DNA from: Treponema sp. | Lineage (GTDB): Bacteria > Spirochaetota > Spirochaetia > Treponematales > Treponemataceae | DNA length: 64,000 nt | Direction: 5' to 3' | Assembly: GCA_016293495.1 (NCBI GenBank) | Contig: JAEDED010000005.1 | Location: forward strand, 60,368 to 124,367 | In this document: positions 26,489 to 36,900 of the stretch, piece after piece | Numbering within the stretch: position 1 is the stretch's first letter | How the letters are laid out: every line of letters starts with the position of its first letter | Notes under the pieces: generated by a model | The model's input: the letters and a program-made list of their open reading frames with translations, nothing else | Told to the model about the DNA's origin: nothing | Database searches by the model: none | Program-made: the position numbers and the translations under genes

Positions 26489-27022
26489 ATGAACGAAAAC
26501 AAATTCATCCCGCAGGTACTCGAAACAGAACGCCTCATTCTACGACCTCTAACAATTAATGACAAAGATGCCATTTTCAAATGGGCAGGCGATCCCGAAG
26601 TTGCAAAGTACATGAGATATCCCCTTTACAGATCACCTGATGATGCAACTTATTGGTTAACTCATATTTACGAGACAGAAAAAACACTAGATTACGGTTT
26701 TGTGTTTAAAGTAACCGGAGAACTGATTGGATCAGGCGGTTTGATTTTTGACACAGAGGAAAATAACTGGACATTAGGATATAACATCCGCCGTGATATG
26801 TGGGGAAAAGGAATTGTAACTGAAGCATGTAGAAAAATTATTGAACATGCACGCAATAATTACGATGTAAAAAAAATAGTCGCTGTCTTTGCCGTAGACA
26901 ATCCAAAAAGCGGCCATGTAATGGAAAAGCTTGGAATGAAATTCCACTGTGACTGTGAATACACAAAATGGGACAGCTCAGAGTCTTTTAAGGCAAAAAA
27001 ATACGAAATTAGTTTCGAGTAA
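26489..27022 (+). CDS. GNAT-family N-acetyltransferase (RimJ/RimL-like)
   Basis: The 177-residue protein opens with the typical LETERLILRPL block and has a single GNAT fold. The acetyl-CoA loop is YNIRRDMWGKGIVTEAC near residue 108, and NPKSGHVMEKLGM appears near 150. The ribosome site AAGGAG is well placed before the ATG. The substrate cannot be told: relatives acetylate ribosomal-protein N-termini, antibiotics or metabolites. Confidence 0.88.
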   Translation: MNENKFIPQVLETERLILRPLTINDKDAIFKWAGDPEVAKYMRYPLYRSPDDATYWLTHIYETEKTLDYGFVFKVTGELIGSGGLIFDTEENNWTLGYNIRRDMWGKGIVTEACRKIIEHARNNYDVKKIVAVFAVDNPKSGHVMEKLGMKFHCDCEYTKWDSSESFKAKKYEISFE

Positions 27023-27146
27023 ATGTATAGTCCTCTTATTTGATTAAAACGAAGCACACTAAGCAGGACATTACGATCTTTACCTGACTGTACATATTTA
27101 GTACTGTTATCAGAAGCTTTTTCTGTGCATTCAATTTCGAAGTTTT

Positions 27147-28592
27147 CTAACCTAACTTACAGAGAACTTCCTGTTCAGCATTTTTTCTGATTTCCTCAAC
27201 AAGCGGCTCAAGCACAACAACATCCACTTCACTTCCCCCCTGAGGAATTTCTCTACCGTCATCAAGGAGCACAACGCAATGCAAAAAGTTATCACTCACT
27301 GCATGAATCACCCGTTTACCGTCACGCATTTTAACAGCACCGGCATTATGACTTGTTTCAACAATCGCTTTACGTACAGTTCCTTTTTGCGAGTTGATAT
27401 AATTAATTTTACTTTCAAAGGAATATTCAAGGAGTTCATCTACTCTTTTTCTTGTTACGTATTCTGGAACTTTAGGCTTCATTGTGTAAGCCTTTGTGTT
27501 TGGACGCGGACTGAACGGAAAAGCGTGAACCCAGGTAAAGCCAGAGTCTTTTACAAGCTTCATTGTCGCGTTAAAATCTTCATCTGTTTCACCAGGAAAA
27601 CCTGCAATTATATCGCAGGCCAGAAACGGATTACCTTTAGCTTCCTTTAGTCTGCGGCATGCATCAATGACAGCCTGAGCTTTGTAAGGACGGTTCATAT
27701 TTAAAAGAACGTCATCACTTCCGCTTTGTACTGAAAGATGAAAGTGAGGTCTTACCCTTTCGTCTTTAATTAATTCACAAAGTCTTTCATCAATGATCTG
27801 CGGATACAGGCTTGAGAATCTGAACGAAACGCCTTTAGTTTCATTCAGAAGAATTTCAAGAAGATCTGCGATTCCTACAGTTTTTCCGTTGTATTCGCTC
27901 TGGTATTGAGCAATGTTCACTGTAGTAATTACGATTTCTTTCTGTCCTGAAGCAATTAATTTATTTACCTGCATCAGAACATCTTTTACAGGTAACGATA
28001 CAGATTTTCCGCGGGCAATGCAGATTTCGCAGTACGAACAGCGGTAGTTACATCCGTCCTGGATTTTTATTGAGGAGCGGGAATGATGAAGGAACGTATC
28101 AGTTGCAAGTTTAAACGGATTTTCACTTGTATCTGTAACAGGCTTGAACAGAACTTCTTTTTCAAGATGAGATTTGATTTTCTGCTGAATGAGTTTGGCG
28201 TCGTCGCTAGATTCCTCTAATACTTTTGTAACTATCGACGGAACATCAGAAAGGCGGCTTTTTACCCGACCCGGAAGAACTACGATTCTATTATCAATCG
28301 CAGCAATTTCTTCTTTGTTAACCTGCGCGTAACAGCCTGTTACAACAACGATTGCATTAAAATATTTTTTAAGAAGAAGTCTGATGATGCGGCGAGCTTT
28401 CTGTTCTGCTTTAGCTGTAACAGTACAGGTATTTACAACGCAAAGTACGCAGCTTGAGTCTTCTTTGTCTTTTGATGTAATTGATTTCATTACGACAGAA
28501 AAACCGTCGTCAGAAAAAAAAGAGGCTACAGATTCACTTTCAATTTGATTTAATCTGCAGCCTAATGTTTCAATATGAATTTTTTTATTCAT
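27147..28592 (-). CDS. mtaB: tRNA t6A37 methylthiotransferase MtaB
   Basis: MtaB converts t6A at position 37 of ANN-decoding tRNAs to ms2t6A. The 481-residue protein has the N-terminal iron-sulfur domain (ETLGCRLNQIE and two further cysteine segments, VNTCTVT and TGCYAQ) and the radical-SAM CxxxCxxC cluster (DGCNYRCSYCEI) near residue 180. A C-terminal TRAM-like domain follows. The RLNQ signature after LGC favours MtaB over MiaB or RimO. It is followed on the same strand, upstream, by a TPR gene and a bactofilin. Confidence 0.9.
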   Translation of the reverse strand: MNKKIHIETLGCRLNQIESESVASFFSDDGFSVVMKSITSKDKEDSSCVLCVVNTCTVTAKAEQKARRIIRLLLKKYFNAIVVVTGCYAQVNKEEIAAIDNRIVVLPGRVKSRLSDVPSIVTKVLEESSDDAKLIQQKIKSHLEKEVLFKPVTDTSENPFKLATDTFLHHSRSSIKIQDGCNYRCSYCEICIARGKSVSLPVKDVLMQVNKLIASGQKEIVITTVNIAQYQSEYNGKTVGIADLLEILLNETKGVSFRFSSLYPQIIDERLCELIKDERVRPHFHLSVQSGSDDVLLNMNRPYKAQAVIDACRRLKEAKGNPFLACDIIAGFPGETDEDFNATMKLVKDSGFTWVHAFPFSPRPNTKAYTMKPKVPEYVTRKRVDELLEYSFESKINYINSQKGTVRKAIVETSHNAGAVKMRDGKRVIHAVSDNFLHCVVLLDDGREIPQGGSEVDVVVLEPLVEEIRKNAEQEVLCKLG

Positions 28593-28606
28593 GAATTTTT
28601 CAAAAA

Positions 28607-29230
28607 TTATCTGAGGTGTTCTTTTACGCGTTCTTTTCCACGGACTGCATCATCGCGTGTGGGATTGAGTTTAAGACATTCTTCGTATGCAGTCAAACTT
28701 TCTGCATAGTTCTTTGCCATTTCGCGCGCATATCCCAAACGGAACCACCATACGTCAGAGCGAGGATTCTTTCTTACTGCTGCAGAAAGTGCAATGTCTG
28801 CATGCTGGAATTTTGTAAGGCGAATGTAAATTTCGCCCATAAAATAGTATGCAGAACCAACACGGTCACCAGTTCTGTCCTGAGCAATAGAAATATATTC
28901 CTGGAACTGTTTTAAAGCTTCTTCGTTTTTTCCCTGATAATATTTTGCTTCACCAAGTACTTCAATCAAACGGATGTCATAACGGGCAAGTTTAAGCCCG
29001 TCATAAGCACGCTGTTCGGCACGTGCATATTCCCTGTTACCTACAAGGCTCCAGCAGAGAACTACGTAGGCTTCTACACGGTTTGGGTCTGCTCTGAGTT
29101 CTTCTTCACAAACAGAAATTGCTTCTTTATAGTTTTTGTGCTGATAAAGAACAAGAGCATCTTTTTTATTCTGAGCAAACAAGTTTACACAGAGAAGTGA
29201 TATTAAAACTAAAACTATACTACGCTTCAT
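28607..29230 (-). CDS. Secreted TPR protein
   Basis: The 207-residue protein has a signal peptide (MKRSIVLVLISLLCVNLFAQ) and about four tetratricopeptide repeats (EALKQFQEYIS, SAYYFMGEIYIRLTKF). Its start overlaps the end of the bactofilin gene by 11 bases and it precedes mtaB by 14, so the three are probably one operon. Such proteins often act as periplasmic scaffolds, here perhaps with bactofilin-based structures (inference). Confidence 0.85.
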   Translation of the reverse strand: MKRSIVLVLISLLCVNLFAQNKKDALVLYQHKNYKEAISVCEEELRADPNRVEAYVVLCWSLVGNREYARAEQRAYDGLKLARYDIRLIEVLGEAKYYQGKNEEALKQFQEYISIAQDRTGDRVGSAYYFMGEIYIRLTKFQHADIALSAAVRKNPRSDVWWFRLGYAREMAKNYAESLTAYEECLKLNPTRDDAVRGKERVKEHLR

Positions 29231-29588
29231 CTTTCACCATTGTACAACGACCAGAGAAATTGCTTCCAGGTTCAAGAACAACCTGCTTGGAAGTAATATC
29301 GCCATCAACAGAACCATTTGATGTAACAAATACCATTGACTGGCCTGTAATATTTCCTTCTACCTTACCACGAATGAGAATTCTTTCTGCAAAAATGTCA
29401 GCCTTAACGACAGCATTCTGCGCAATCACGAGATCACTGTCAGCCTGAATCTGGCCTGAAACATTTCCTTTAATCATGAAAGGTTTTGTAAAACGGATTT
29501 TTCCTGAAAATGAAATATCCGAAGCTATAACTGTGTTAAAATCTGATTCGTCATAATCGAGCAAATCACAACCTTTATTATCGTACAT
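29220..29588 (-). CDS. Bactofilin (polymer-forming cytoskeletal protein)
   Basis: This 122-residue protein is made almost entirely of short beta-helix rungs with the bactofilin rhythm (GKIRFTKPFMIKGNVSGQI, FAERILIRGKVEGNI). Bactofilins form nucleotide-free filaments that scaffold envelope and shape proteins. In spirochaetes they are linked to helical shape and motility. It overlaps a secreted TPR gene, which may be a partner. Confidence 0.92.
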   Translation of the reverse strand: MYDNKGCDLLDYDESDFNTVIASDISFSGKIRFTKPFMIKGNVSGQIQADSDLVIAQNAVVKADIFAERILIRGKVEGNITGQSMVFVTSNGSVDGDITSKQVVLEPGSNFSGRCTMVKDEA

Positions 29589-29614
29589 ACTTTTATATTA
29601 CCTCAGATTGGCTG

Positions 29615-30394
29615 TTAGAACAAGTCTTCCATCTTGTATAAGCGGCCTTTTGCAAGTTTGCCGGAATTTACATATTCCACGAGGCGTTCAAGTGAGTGAA
29701 CTGCACCGTTTGCAAATCCTTCGCGGCTTCTTGCTCTATGAGTGATTTCGATTGTATCAGCATTTGAATCAAAGTAAACAGTGTGAGTTCCAGGAACTGA
29801 TCCGACTCTCATGCTTGCAACGTGAAGTTCGTTTGCCTTAGGGCGTTCGTGGAATGCATCTGTTACGATTGTGTCTTTCTTTGGATAGTTAGCCAGAAGA
29901 TGTTTTGCAATATCGATAGCTGTTCCGCTTGGGCTGTCAGCTTTCTGGTTATGGTGAATTTCTGAAATCGATGCATCGTATTCATCAAACTGGCTTACAA
30001 GTTTAGCAGCTTCTTCGATGATTTTGTAAAGCATGTTAACGCCGATTGAAAAGTTTGCACTTGTCATTGCAACGCCGCCGCATTTTGAAGCAAGCTCGTT
30101 AACTTCTGCGTGTTTGTCGTTCCAGCCTGTTGTTCCGATAACTACAGGGATTCCAAGAGGAATAAGGGCGTTTACGTTTCCTATTACAGAAGACGGATGA
30201 GAGAATTCAATAACTCCTTCTGCTCCGCTTTCTTTAACGGCTTTTGCAACTGCATCATAATCACCTTGAGATACAAGATTAGTTGCGTCTTTAGCAATAA
30301 TATCAACTGTAGCAACAACTTCATGTCCAAAGTTCTTTGCTGAGTTTTCGATCATGTGGCCCATTTTTCCGTAGCCTACAATTGCAATTTTCAT
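29615..30394 (-). CDS. dapB: 4-hydroxy-tetrahydrodipicolinate reductase
   Basis: DapB reduces the heterocycle made by DapA with NAD(P)H in lysine/diaminopimelate synthesis. The 259-residue protein has the N-terminal nucleotide fold (VGYGKMGHMIE), the IGTTGW segment and the substrate site EIHHNQKADSPSGTA near residue 150. A GGTGG ribosome site precedes the ATG. It lies 23 bases after the aspartate kinase gene, forming a two-gene lysine/peptidoglycan precursor operon. Confidence 0.95.
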   Translation of the reverse strand: MKIAIVGYGKMGHMIENSAKNFGHEVVATVDIIAKDATNLVSQGDYDAVAKAVKESGAEGVIEFSHPSSVIGNVNALIPLGIPVVIGTTGWNDKHAEVNELASKCGGVAMTSANFSIGVNMLYKIIEEAAKLVSQFDEYDASISEIHHNQKADSPSGTAIDIAKHLLANYPKKDTIVTDAFHERPKANELHVASMRVGSVPGTHTVYFDSNADTIEITHRARSREGFANGAVHSLERLVEYVNSGKLAKGRLYKMEDLF

Positions 30395-30417
30395 AATTCC
30401 ACCCTTACCTTTTTATA

Positions 30418-31743
30418 TTAGCCGAAGAAAGCCTTGTGTAATGTATTTACAACCTGGTTAACTTCGTCGTCATCACAGATTACAGTAATGTTAACTTTTG
30501 AAGCACCCTGAGAAATCATCTGAACGTTGATTCCTTCTTTAGCAAGAGCACCGAAGCCGCTTGCAAGAATGTCACTTGAATGGTCAGCATCACAAATGAT
30601 TGTAACGATTGATTTATCTTTCTGAACTTCAACGTCAGCAACGTGATCAAGGTCAGCAAGAAGACCTGTAAGATCAGTTTTTCCGTTTACAGTAAGAGAA
30701 ACAGAAACTTCTGATGTAGCGATTACATCAACACTGATTCCCCATTTTAAGAAGTTATTGAATACATGTGCAAGGAATCCTGCGCTTCCGAGCATGCGTG
30801 TCGAGTTAATATCAATCAATGTAACGTGCTTAACAGAAGTGATTGCAGTTACCTTTGGTACTTCGCCTGAATGGTTTTCAACGATGATTGATCCAGGACT
30901 TTCAATGTTGTATGAGTTCTTTACGCGAACAGGAACGCCGCTTTTGATACATGGCATCATTGATCTCGGATGAAGAACCTGAGCTCCGAAGTATGCAAGT
31001 TCGGCAGCTTCTTCGTATGTTACTTCCGGTACAGGATGAGCTTCTTTTACAACGCGTGGATCTGCTGTCAAAATTCCGTCTACGTCTTTCCATGTCTGGA
31101 TTTCTTTAGCTTTCATTGCAGAGCCAATCATTGTAGCACTAAGGTCAGAACCACCACGGCCTAATGTTGTGATGTTTCCACTTTTATCTTTTGCGATAAA
31201 GCCTGTTACGATAGGAATTTCTTTTGCTTTACCGTCTTTGTAGTCATTTAAATGTTTTGGAATGTTTTCCCAGACTTCGTCGAGAAGTTCTGCAGCCATA
31301 AAGTTTGAATCACTTACCATTCCGATATCCCATGCATCGTAGAACTTTGCAGGAATTCCCTGGTTTGTAAGATAAGCTGCCATCATGCGAACTGACATTC
31401 TTTCGCCAAATGAAACGAGGTAGTCTCTTGTGCGTTTAGTAAGTTCTCTAAGCATTGAAATACCAGTGAGAAGCTGTGTTAATTCCTCAAGAAGATCGTC
31501 GATAGCTTCGATTTTAATTCCAAGCTTATCAGCACTTTCTCTGTGAAGTTTTTCAACTACTGTAATATCAACAGTTCCATTAACAGCAAGGTCTGCTGCT
31601 TTCAACAAATGATCAGTTGTGTCACCCATAGCAGAAAGGACTACAACCGGTTTTTCATCTTTATATGCTTTGATGATTGATGCGACATGGCGGATACGAT
31701 CTGCATCTGCAACAGAAGAACCACCGAACTTCATTACTACCAT
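30418..31743 (-). CDS. lysC: Aspartate kinase
   Basis: This enzyme makes aspartyl phosphate, the first step of the aspartate pathway. I start it at the ATG at 31743 (MVVMKFGGSSVAD). The frame can be extended by 12 codons, but this would add residues outside the family's N-terminus. The kinase core shows KFGGSS, the TTLGRGGSD loop near residue 200, and two C-terminal ACT domains (TLIDINSTRMLGSAGFL and TIICDADHSSDI), where lysine or threonine may inhibit. With dapB downstream, a lysine/DAP role is likely. No riboswitch is visible in the 127-base divergent gap. Confidence 0.93.
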   Translation of the reverse strand: MVVMKFGGSSVADADRIRHVASIIKAYKDEKPVVVLSAMGDTTDHLLKAADLAVNGTVDITVVEKLHRESADKLGIKIEAIDDLLEELTQLLTGISMLRELTKRTRDYLVSFGERMSVRMMAAYLTNQGIPAKFYDAWDIGMVSDSNFMAAELLDEVWENIPKHLNDYKDGKAKEIPIVTGFIAKDKSGNITTLGRGGSDLSATMIGSAMKAKEIQTWKDVDGILTADPRVVKEAHPVPEVTYEEAAELAYFGAQVLHPRSMMPCIKSGVPVRVKNSYNIESPGSIIVENHSGEVPKVTAITSVKHVTLIDINSTRMLGSAGFLAHVFNNFLKWGISVDVIATSEVSVSLTVNGKTDLTGLLADLDHVADVEVQKDKSIVTIICDADHSSDILASGFGALAKEGINVQMISQGASKVNITVICDDDEVNQVVNTLHKAFFG

Positions 31744-31834
31744 AAGAAAAATATATCCTATTTTAGAATATTTATGCAATATAATTGAAAATATTAAATT
31801 AAAAAGCAGGCAACGGTTCCGAATTTTACATCTC

Positions 31835-31863
31835 TTGAAGATAATTCAATGTTAGTTTATTCT
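31835..31863 (+). promoter_or_regulatory. Putative promoter with leaderless start
   Basis: TTGAAG (31835-31840), 17 bases, TATTCT (31858-31863). The ATG at 31871 stands where transcription would begin, and no ribosome site is visible. Confidence 0.4.
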
Positions 31864-31870
31864 ATTATAT

Positions 31871-33979
31871 ATGAAGTTTAAGAGCCTTTTTATCTCATTT
31901 TTTTCTCTCTTATTAGCCGTTTCGGCACTTCATGCGCAGTATATTCCCGAAAGTGATACTAGAATTTACAGAGGTAAGGAACTTTCCGATCTTCTTTATG
32001 AAAAGCTAAAAAAGGAAGGAATTACTGCAAGAAAGCAGCAATTGTGCCGCACCCCCGAAAATAATTTTCCATACAATCTTCTTATTTCCATTCCAAAAAC
32101 TGTAAGCGAAGAAAAACCAGCAAAAGCAAAATTCAGTTCGCTGGTTCTCGTATTTCCACAGGACGATGCAGTTTCACATCTACCCTTCATCGAAGAATTA
32201 ATAAAATGGAATAAAGAAGTTGAATTCAACTTTGACGTAAACATTCTCCTGACCGCCTGTGATAAAACTCAGATTTCGGGTAATGATAAAATGACGGGAA
32301 CTGAAATTTACGCAGATTTTAATCAGGGCTCCGAAACTTATTGTGCAGTTTACAGCAATCTTGATGCCCAGAAAATTACAACATTGACTCCAGGTTCTGC
32401 AGGTCAAGTATCTCCGCTCTGGCTTACAAAGCTTGTTAATGACAGCCTTGAAGCAAATGACTTTGATCCGACAATAATCGGAAGTTTTTACATTTCGCTT
32501 TACAAGCAAAATCTTTTAAGATCCAGCAATATTCTTGCTTCTTTCTTATCACGAGGAACTCCTGCAGTTGAATTAAACATCAAAGCCTCAAGCGCGGACA
32601 AAAACAGTCTGTTTCTGCTTTACCAGAATATTATAACTTCGTTTGACAATGAAACTGATTTTAAAGAAGACACTCACTACATTCCAGTAAAATTATTTTC
32701 AGCACATCTGTGGCTTACAGAAAACATCACTATTATTCTTCTGATTGTTATGTTTACTTTAAGCCTTTTTTTTATCTGTGATCTTGGATTTATTTTCAGA
32801 ACACGTCACAGCATTAAAACAATTTCTACAAAACGTGCGCTCAAGACTTTATATCTTGTACCAGCAACAATTGCAGTGCTTTGGATCTGTCTTGAAATTG
32901 CGCAGTTTATTTCAACTGCCTTTTTCAATTCATTCATGAGAAATCCGATTGCAGTTCTTGGAATTAAAATTGCAATTTCATTCATTCTCATTTCATTTGC
33001 ATATCTTATAGAATTGCGATTTCATGCAAATAAAGATACTTATACATACGAATATCTTCTGCGCCTTTCAACTCTCCTCAACATCTTCGTTTTTTCTGCA
33101 ATTGATATTTCGCTGTTTTATCTTTTTGCCGCAATTTACATAATCATTTCTGTTTCTCTTTTATTCAAGAAAACTTTTTCGATTTATTTATTCTTCATTC
33201 TTTCGATGCTACCGTACTTTCAGCTGATATTTTCAATTGCCACTTATTCAACACCGAAGCAGATAATGCCTTTGATTTTTGCAAGTCCACTTTACAATAT
33301 CTTATTCAGCTGTGCAATTACGCCGTTAAGCATCCTGCTGCTCAGAATTTACCTTCGCCTTAAAAATGCAAACAAAACTAAAGTTTCTCAAAATATTTCT
33401 GTAACACAGATTCAGGTTAAGATTAAAAAAAAGTTCCCAAAATATTACGCCCTCATTCAGTTCATAACTGTAATTGTTTTCTTCGGACTTATTTTTCTTG
33501 CAACCCTTTACATCCGTAATATTTTCAGAACAAAAATCAATTTTGGAAATTTTTCAGGACGCGTAATTGATTCCCCTGAAAATCTTTTTCTTCAGGCCCG
33601 ATACAAGGACTCTTCGTATTACGGCGGAACAATTCGACAGCTTTCTGTAAACACTTCACGTCCTGCATCACGAGTTGAAATTTTCGTATCTGGCGAAACA
33701 GACAATCCTGTTTATTACACAACCTATACCTTCACTCCTTCTGAAAACAAAAACCAGATTCAATTCAATCTACCGGATTATCCTCCTGAAAACATTGTTT
33801 TAAATTACACTCCTGATAACTCAGAAGTTACATTAATTGATATTTATGCCTATTACGACAGGGAATATTACCCTGAAGAATTTATAACCGACACTTCAAA
33901 ATCAAACAGAAAAGTTTTTGTTAAGGAAAAAATTTCTCTCGTTATTAATTCCAAAATAAAATCACAGGGCAGCATCTAA
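31871..33979 (+). CDS. Exported multi-span membrane protein, unknown function
   Basis: The 702-residue protein has a signal peptide (FKSLFISFFSLLLAVSALHAQ). An extracytoplasmic domain of about 240 residues follows (SSLVLVFPQDD, FLSRGTPAVELNI), of unknown type but faintly like the peptidase/hydrolase-like region of aminopeptidase-type membrane proteins. Then come about eight hydrophobic helices (280-570) and a beta-rich C-terminal domain. No catalytic residues can be assigned. Its stop codon overlaps the dinB start (TAATG), so the two are translationally coupled. Confidence 0.75.
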   Translation: MKFKSLFISFFSLLLAVSALHAQYIPESDTRIYRGKELSDLLYEKLKKEGITARKQQLCRTPENNFPYNLLISIPKTVSEEKPAKAKFSSLVLVFPQDDAVSHLPFIEELIKWNKEVEFNFDVNILLTACDKTQISGNDKMTGTEIYADFNQGSETYCAVYSNLDAQKITTLTPGSAGQVSPLWLTKLVNDSLEANDFDPTIIGSFYISLYKQNLLRSSNILASFLSRGTPAVELNIKASSADKNSLFLLYQNIITSFDNETDFKEDTHYIPVKLFSAHLWLTENITIILLIVMFTLSLFFICDLGFIFRTRHSIKTISTKRALKTLYLVPATIAVLWICLEIAQFISTAFFNSFMRNPIAVLGIKIAISFILISFAYLIELRFHANKDTYTYEYLLRLSTLLNIFVFSAIDISLFYLFAAIYIIISVSLLFKKTFSIYLFFILSMLPYFQLIFSIATYSTPKQIMPLIFASPLYNILFSCAITPLSILLLRIYLRLKNANKTKVSQNISVTQIQVKIKKKFPKYYALIQFITVIVFFGLIFLATLYIRNIFRTKINFGNFSGRVIDSPENLFLQARYKDSSYYGGTIRQLSVNTSRPASRVEIFVSGETDNPVYYTTYTFTPSENKNQIQFNLPDYPPENIVLNYTPDNSEVTLIDIYAYYDREYYPEEFITDTSKSNRKVFVKEKISLVINSKIKSQGSI

Positions 33980-36900
33980 TGGATATTCAAAAATGTTTTT
34001 TTCATGTTGACCTGGACGCTTTCTTTGCTTCTGTCGAGCAGATTCTTCACCCAGAATACAAAGGTAAGCCCTTAATCATTTCTGGAGATCCGCATCACAA
34101 AAGAAACGTAGTTTCAACTGCGTCATACGAAGCCAGAAAGTATGGCGTACATTCTGCAATGCCTTCTTTTAAAGCATACGAATTATGTCCTCAGGGAATT
34201 TTCGTAGAGCCGCATATGGATGACTACTACGAATATTCCCAGAAAGTAATGTCTATCTTAGAAGATTTTTCTCCCGACATTATTCAGCTTTCGATTGACG
34301 AAGCTTGCCTTGACATGACAGGAACTACAAGACTTTTCGGGGAACCTGAAGAAGCCGCAAAAAAAATCAAGAACAGAATAAAAGAAGAAACAGGACTTAC
34401 AATTTCTATCGGTATTGCTTCAAATTCCTATCTTGCAAAAATCTGTTCCGAAGTAAAAAAGCCGGACGGATTGTTTCAGGTACTTCCTGGTGATGAAGAA
34501 AAATTTATTGAAACACTTCCGTTAAAAGACATCTGGGGTGTTGGACAGAAAACTCTTGAAAGGCTTAACACTTCAGGCTTTAGATCTGTTAAAGACATCA
34601 AATCTCACAGCAAGAACTTTTTAAAGACAATTGTCGGAGAAGCCGGAAGTTCCTTTTTATATAACGTTTGCCGCGGAATGGAACCAGAAAACTTCAGGTC
34701 TGAGCCCAAATCTCATTCGGTAAGCGTTGAAACTACTTTTGAGTTTGACCTTACTGACATCAACACAATCGAAACTGAACTGCTTGATTTATCTTCACAG
34801 ATGATGCACAGGCTTTTAATTTCCAGTACAACAAGCCTTACAGTCTTTCTTAAAATCCGTTATGAAGATTTTACAACCATAAGTGCGCAGCAGACTTACG
34901 AAACACCTGTTCTTTGTACCGATGATTTATATTCGCGAATACTTTCTCTTTTCAACCGAAAATACGAAAGCGGCCGAGGCATCAGATTACTCGGAGTCGG
35001 TGTTCATAAGTCGGTACCTGTAAGCTCGATCGTACAACCAGAATTATTCGAAAGTGAAAACATTAAAAAGCAGACTGTAGAAAAAGCAATTCTGCAGCTT
35101 GAAACAAAACACCCGGAGATAAAGATTTCAAAAGCACGCCTCATCAAAGGCGTAAAAATGATATCTTCAATTCTTCTTTTTACCGCTTTCTTAAACTTTA
35201 CCGCAAACGCACAAACTACTGAACCTGACACAATCAAACCTCAGACAGTCAAACCTGACTCAATCAGACCGGATGTTTCTGAAACCTCTTCGCAGAAAGC
35301 TGCAACTGTCACCGATGAGTCAAAACTGCCGCCAAAAAAAACTTCAGAAAAAACCAGCATCTTCAATTTTAAATTTGATGATTATGACCAAAACAGCATT
35401 GAATTTCTTGCAGACGGTTTCTGGAACTTAAAACTTTCTGACACTTTTAATTCAACCTTTGGATATGGCAAAGAATTTTCAGGTTCCTTCTCTACTCCGG
35501 TATTTGAACAGGAAGTTGACTTATCTCTCTGGTTTATGCTTAACAATCACTTTTTCGTTCAGGGAGCCTTTGCTGATAAATTTAACAAAAACATTTATGC
35601 AATCGGATACCAGAGTGAAGATACACTTAAAGAAATAAAAGCATCAAACAGAAACATTGTCTTTCCTGATGATTATTCTCTTACTGACATTTCAAGATCA
35701 ATTGGCGGCGGTGACAATCAGGCTCCCGGTATCAGTGCATCGTTATCAAAAGACAAATGGAAAATTGATGCTGCTGTCCGTTACGACATGCTTTCAACTT
35801 TTGACAAAACCTTCTACGGAAAAAACGCAGTAACGAACTTAAAAATTCCTCAGACAAATTTTATGACCGGTTTTATTTACGTAATGCCTGACTCAGGTTT
35901 TGCAGAAAGTATCACCGGTGTTTACATTGAAAGTTCAGAAGGAAATTACACAGACGAAGCAGGCAGAACTTATAAAAAGATTTCTGAAAACAACTATTTA
36001 ATTTTACCTTCGCAGAATAAAATTATTTTATCACAGGATTCAAAGGCCAGTAAAAAAAATGGAATTACTCCATGCCTTCTTTTTGAATTTGATTCTGATG
36101 CAGAAACCTTATTAACCTCTTCCCTCGGAAATTTCGGGACCTCCGAAACCCCGGGAACCGGCTATCTCGGAAGCATCCAAAAATTCTTTTCTTCAAACAC
36201 AAAAAATAAAGTTGATGTAACACGATATTCTTATTCAAAAAAGAAAGCCTCAGCTTCGGTTCCTGATTATGCAGGAACTGACTGCACTGGATTCTTTACC
36301 AGAGTAAACGGTAAATCACTGCTTCTTGCACAGCATTCATCGGGCTTTTCTCCATTTATGGCATCGTACCGATATGACGGCGGCGCCTCGGCTGTTTCTG
36401 AAGTGCAGGTAGCTTCTAGCACTTCTGAAATCCAGAGTTCCGTTTATGCTGCATCAATTACAGATTCACTTGATACTGTAAAATCAGATTTTTTCAGTAC
36501 AAAGCATACATACGTTGACGTTTACAATCCTGACTACACTCTTTCGTCAACAGGCATCACCGGAAAAATCAATTATTCATCTCCAGAACTTAACTTTCCA
36601 TTTGCTGACAGAAACCCAGGAACTTATCTTGGCTTTGGTTCTTCAACCGATGAATGTGTAATGCTTAAATCCTTTTCTCAAACCTCAAGAATTGACATTG
36701 GAACAAAAGCAGTTCCAGGAACAGTAACTGTTTACAAAAATGGCGTCATAGATCCGTTAGCAAAATACAATCCTCAGACAGGTGAAGTTACATTATCTTC
36801 TGGCGTTTCTGACAGTGACAAGATTTACATTACCTGGTTTGAAGATTCCTCTGATGCACAGACCGGAATGCTTACTGCAGCGGCAGGATTTAAATATGAC

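Noticed and set aside
31744..31870. Lysine riboswitch in front of the aspartate kinase
   Set aside because: The divergent gap is only 127 bases, shared with another promoter, and shows no long paired structure or terminator.
35004..35237. Antisense gene across the dinB-barrel junction
   Set aside because: The frame mirrors the coding frame of the real gene and has no ribosome site or motif.
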